From: Propionibacteriales bacterium
GTDB taxonomy: Bacteria; Actinomycetota; Actinomycetes; Propionibacteriales; Propionibacteriaceae
Assembly (NCBI GenBank): GCA_017882655.1
Contig: JADGPB010000053.1
Span: forward strand, 1 to 10,090
Reading direction: 5' to 3'
Length of the DNA: 10,090 nt
The position numbers were made by a program, and so were the translations under genes. Below the pieces are notes generated by a model. It was given only the letters and a program-made list of their open reading frames with translations. It was not told where the DNA came from and searched no databases. Of this stretch, positions 7,678 to 10,090 are shown piece by piece (positions within the stretch are counted from its first letter, which is position 1; every line of letters starts with the position of its first letter).

Positions 7678-7722
7678 CTGTAGCGTCCTTCATGCAGAAC
7701 GGTCATAGGGGGGATCCTAGAT
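7678..7722 (+). promoter_or_regulatory. Leader of second GH16 gene, matching the first
   Basis: CTGTAGCGTC (from 7678), GAAC (7697-7700) and AGGGGGG (7707-7713) repeat the order and spacing seen before the first GH16 gene; the A before the G-run is 16 bases before the ATG in both. TAGG (7706-7709) can pair with CCTA (7716-7719), again enclosing the ribosome site. TAGCGT at 7681-7686 also fits a TAnnnT -10 box, and an AAAC(N16)CGTC arrangement (7664-7687) loosely resembles an ECF-sigma promoter. The 163-base gap thus seems to carry its own promoter. Confidence 0.4.
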
Positions 7723-8802
7723 ATGCCAATCTCGCGCACTTCGGCACGCCTGAGAACGGTCACGACAGCCGCCGTCGGGCTGACCTTGTTCGTCATCCAA
7801 GCAGCTGGGGCGCCCGCGGCACAGTCCATCTCGGCGACAGGCAATGTCACCGCCCAGGCGACGAGTGCGAGCCAAGCTGCCACGTCCGCCACCGCGACGC
7901 CGGCACTCTCGACGGTCTCGGCACAGACTTCAGCCGCCACGACGTTGACTCCCTCGACAGCAACGACCACAACCACGGTCGCCCAGAAGCCGATGAGCAG
8001 TGTCTCCAAGACCGCTCAAGCGTCACGGACGTCCCGCGCCGCGACCAGCACGTCCGCCTCGGCCGCCGGCACCCCGACCGTGCGTGAGATGGCGACGAGC
8101 CAGAAGGCGACGGGAACGTACGCGGGTTGGACGGCCGACTGGGTCGACAACTTCAACGTCCCGATGGACCAGACGAAGTGGGTCGCGTATGGATGGGGCT
8201 ACCAGGTGCCGGGCCAGGGTGCGATGGGCCGCTACCTCCAGTCGAACACCTTCATGTCGAACGGGGTCATGTCGCTGCGTACCCAGTACGCGAACGGTGA
8301 GTGGTCGAGCGCCGGCGTGAGCAGCGGTGACTTCTACTCCGCGGTTGCAGGCCGCTGGGAGGTTCGTGCCAAGTTCCCCGTCTCAAAGGGCATCGGCTAC
8401 GTGTTCCTGCTCTACCCCGACGACGGCTCATGGCCCCCTGAGGTCGATATCGCTGAGGGCCGCGTCAACGGGCCGCAGAACATGGCGACCTACCACTGGG
8501 GCACCAACAACAGCCAGGTCCAGTCGTTCTTCTCAAACCCTGACATGAGCGGGTGGCACACGTACGGCGCGATCATCGGCACCAACACGATCACGTACAC
8601 GTTCGACGGCAAGCCTTGGGCCACCATCACCAACTCACAAGTCACCACCAAGAAGCTCTGGATCGGCTTCCAGTGCGGTGCCATGGATCCGAACGGCTCG
8701 GCCAAGCAGTACGAGACCGTCGACAACGGCGTACCCGGCCCGCTCACCCCGGCAGTCTCCGACATCCAGATCGACTGGGTCGCGCACTACATCAAGTCCT
8801 GA
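7723..8802 (+). CDS. Secreted GH16 family glycoside hydrolase (second copy)
   Basis: A 359-residue paralogue of the preceding gene. A signal peptide is likely in residues 1-33 (Arg-rich start, hydrophobic AAVGLTLFVIQAAG, then APAAQ). Residues 36-130 are a Thr/Ser/Ala-rich linker including a run of five Thr, with no alignable similarity to the first copy's linker. The GH16 domain (133-356) aligns with residues 147-370 of the first copy without a gap: I count 176 of 224 identical. The active site PPEVDIAEG provides E240, D242 and E245. The single cysteine is C318. The last shared stretch of 37 residues is identical, ending in WVAHY. The ATG is preceded by AGGGGGG 9 bases upstream. The tandem pair probably arose by duplication and then acquired or diversified different N-terminal halves. 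Likely acts outside the cell on the same or a related beta-glycan. Confidence 0.93.
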   Translation: MPISRTSARLRTVTTAAVGLTLFVIQAAGAPAAQSISATGNVTAQATSASQAATSATATPALSTVSAQTSAATTLTPSTATTTTTVAQKPMSSVSKTAQASRTSRAATSTSASAAGTPTVREMATSQKATGTYAGWTADWVDNFNVPMDQTKWVAYGWGYQVPGQGAMGRYLQSNTFMSNGVMSLRTQYANGEWSSAGVSSGDFYSAVAGRWEVRAKFPVSKGIGYVFLLYPDDGSWPPEVDIAEGRVNGPQNMATYHWGTNNSQVQSFFSNPDMSGWHTYGAIIGTNTITYTFDGKPWATITNSQVTTKKLWIGFQCGAMDPNGSAKQYETVDNGVPGPLTPAVSDIQIDWVAHYIKS

Positions 8803-8832
8803 CAACGCCGGTGGAGCCGGTCCCGACGGTCG

Positions 8833-10047
8833 CTACACGACCTGACGGATCAGCGCCTCCGCGGCGTCGACGATCTGGTGCGTCTCGCGCTCCCAGTGAG
8901 GCTCCTGGCTGCGGTACGGACCGGTCGCGAGCGAGATGATCACCGCGGCGGCGCGCAGGCGCAGCTCGGTGGGATCGACCCGCTCGTCGAAGACCGGGAC
9001 CCACGTACGGAGCAGGTGGTGCACCCGCTCCGCCTGACGGGTGTTCATCCGCTGCACGGTGGACAGGTGCGCGACGAGGCAAGCCAGGTCGTCCGCGCGG
9101 CGGCCCGGACCGACCGTGTCGATGTCGAGGATCCCCGACACGTGGCCGTTGCGGACGTGGATCTGACCCTCGTGGAAGTCCCCGTGGGTGGGCTCATTGC
9201 CCTCGGGGCAGTCGTCGAGTCCCTGCGTGATCTGCTCCGCCATCCAGTCCAGCCGGGGCTGGAGCGGAGGGAGAGCCTGCGAGACCATGCGGGCGTAGTG
9301 CTTCACGGCCTCTGCCCAGGGTGGCCGGCGCTCGAGCGCGGCGACCGAAGCGGGCATGGCGTCGAGCACGCGGATCAGCCGTTCCGCCGTCGTGGGGGGG
9401 TCGTCGTCGAAGATCGCCCGCGCCAATGGCCTACCGGGCAGCTCGTCGAGGACGAGCAGGTGGTCCGAGGTCGCCGCGAGGATCACCGGCGCCGGCACTC
9501 CCGCCTCGATGAGCAGCTCGTGACGCTGCTTGACCGACTCGAACAGACGCTCGCGCAGCACCTTGACGTACAGGACCCTCGGCGGCACCGTGATCGTGCA
9601 CTTCAGCACGGCCCGTCGCCGCGGCCGGTAGCCGATCATGTCGAGCCGGATCTGGTCGACACCGACCGGCGTGGGGAACACCCTGTACTCGTTGAGGACC
9701 GCGGCCATCTCTGTCGGGTAGGCGGCGCGCTCCAGGCCTGGAAGGTCGGGATCCTTCGGATAGATCCACACGGCCACTTCGCGGTCTCCGTCGGCGAAGA
9801 TCGCGGCGCGCTCGTCCGTACGGGCAAGCCCGCCGGCACGTGCTGACACGCCCAGCAGCTCCTTGCGTACGCCGTGAGGCCACTCGACGGACGCGACGTA
9901 CGTGGCTGTGGTCGACCTCTGCGGGTTCGCGTCGATGTGGTCGAGTGCCCACGACTGGAGCACTCCGCCGGCATGCTGCACGGCGGTGCGCAAGAGGCTC
10001 CCCACCTCGTCTCCGGTCAGGAGCTTCGAACCGTCGGGATCGCGCAC
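8833..10047 (-). CDS. APH/choline-kinase-fold phosphotransferase, variant catalytic loop
   Basis: A 404-residue soluble protein of the aminoglycoside-phosphotransferase-like superfamily, which transfers phosphate from ATP to small hydroxyl compounds. Residues 1-130 are an additional N-terminal region of unknown role. The kinase core begins around GYRPRRRAVLKCT (139-151). YVKV supplies the candidate ATP-binding lysine K162; VLDELPGRPL (199-208) is the hinge region. HGDFHEGQI (288-296) is the catalytic loop with D290; a Gln (295) replaces the usual metal-binding Asn. GILDIDTVGPG (305-315) supplies D308/D310, and ADDLA follows. The GTG start has a very strong ribosome site, GAGGAGGTGA, just upstream. 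It converges with the second GH16 gene, 30 bases away. Despite the family name, resistance is unlikely: the neighbours suggest a sugar or glycan precursor as substrate. That is inference. Confidence 0.85.
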   Translation of the reverse strand: MRDPDGSKLLTGDEVGSLLRTAVQHAGGVLQSWALDHIDANPQRSTTATYVASVEWPHGVRKELLGVSARAGGLARTDERAAIFADGDREVAVWIYPKDPDLPGLERAAYPTEMAAVLNEYRVFPTPVGVDQIRLDMIGYRPRRRAVLKCTITVPPRVLYVKVLRERLFESVKQRHELLIEAGVPAPVILAATSDHLLVLDELPGRPLARAIFDDDPPTTAERLIRVLDAMPASVAALERRPPWAEAVKHYARMVSQALPPLQPRLDWMAEQITQGLDDCPEGNEPTHGDFHEGQIHVRNGHVSGILDIDTVGPGRRADDLACLVAHLSTVQRMNTRQAERVHHLLRTWVPVFDERVDPTELRLRAAAVIISLATGPYRSQEPHWERETHQIVDAAEALIRQVV

Positions 10048-10090
10048 GTCACCTCCTCAGCACGCCTCGTCACACCGGGGCTCTGGCGTG
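10048..10090 (-). other. Upstream edge of the kinase-like gene
   Basis: The last 43 bases contain the strong ribosome site GAGGAGGTGA. On the minus strand a frame is open from the window edge to a TGA at 10059-10057, which overlaps that site. It could be the last ten codons of an upstream gene in the same operon, but ten codons without recognisable content prove nothing. Confidence 0.2.

Noticed and set aside
7432..8790. Recent gene conversion between the GH16 copies
   Set aside because: The identical 37-residue stretch contains 9 scattered silent differences, so the DNA has had time to diverge.
8803..8832. Possible bidirectional terminator between the second GH16 gene and the kinase-like gene
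   Set aside because: Only a 4-base CCGG pair with a 5-base loop and a GCCGGT direct repeat are present; too weak to call.
8878..9846. 322-residue open frame on the plus strand
   Set aside because: Antisense to the kinase-like gene, which has conserved catalytic motifs and a strong ribosome site; this frame has neither.
8833..10047. Antibiotic resistance (aminoglycoside phosphotransferase) gene
   Set aside because: Only the fold family matches. The extra N-terminal region, the variant HGDFHEGQ loop and the glycan-gene context argue against a drug as substrate.

Overview
The window is high-GC DNA (G or C at most third codon positions) with tightly packed, overlapping genes, GTG and ATG starts and short Shine-Dalgarno leaders. 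This looks like an actinobacterium. Gene content and protein style fit the Nocardioides/Streptomyces side of the phylum, but genus is a guess. It appears to be part of an exopolysaccharide or cell-surface glycan locus.

Layout, left to right: (1) positions 1-1055, minus strand: family 2 glycosyltransferase with an extra N-terminal module, running off the left edge. (2) A 77-base divergent gap, then a plus-strand operon whose genes overlap by 4 bases: a 699-residue polytopic membrane protein (GT-C- or polymerase-like), a GT14 (core-2/I-branching-like) glycosyltransferase, and a Wzx-like flippase. (3) 5493-6338, minus strand: a second family 2 glycosyltransferase whose end faces the flippase with only 3 bases between them. 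(4) A 99-base divergent gap with inverted repeats, then two tandem plus-strand genes for secreted GH16 glycoside hydrolases. Their catalytic domains are about 79% identical by hand count, but their Ser/Thr/Ala-rich N-terminal halves are unrelated. The two genes share leader elements and are separated by a hairpin that may terminate transcription. (5) 8833-10047, minus strand: an APH/choline-kinase-fold phosphotransferase of an actinobacterial type, with a variant catalytic loop.

Inferred working model: the cytoplasmic glycosyltransferases build a lipid-linked glycan, the flippase moves it across the membrane, and the large membrane protein transfers or polymerises sugars on the outer face. 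The two secreted GH16 enzymes would trim or release the polymer. The kinase-like protein may phosphorylate a sugar or another small precursor. No chain-length regulator, priming glycosyltransferase or classical Wzy is visible, so the locus probably continues outside the window. No tRNA, rRNA, CRISPR array, insertion sequence or transposase gene was seen.
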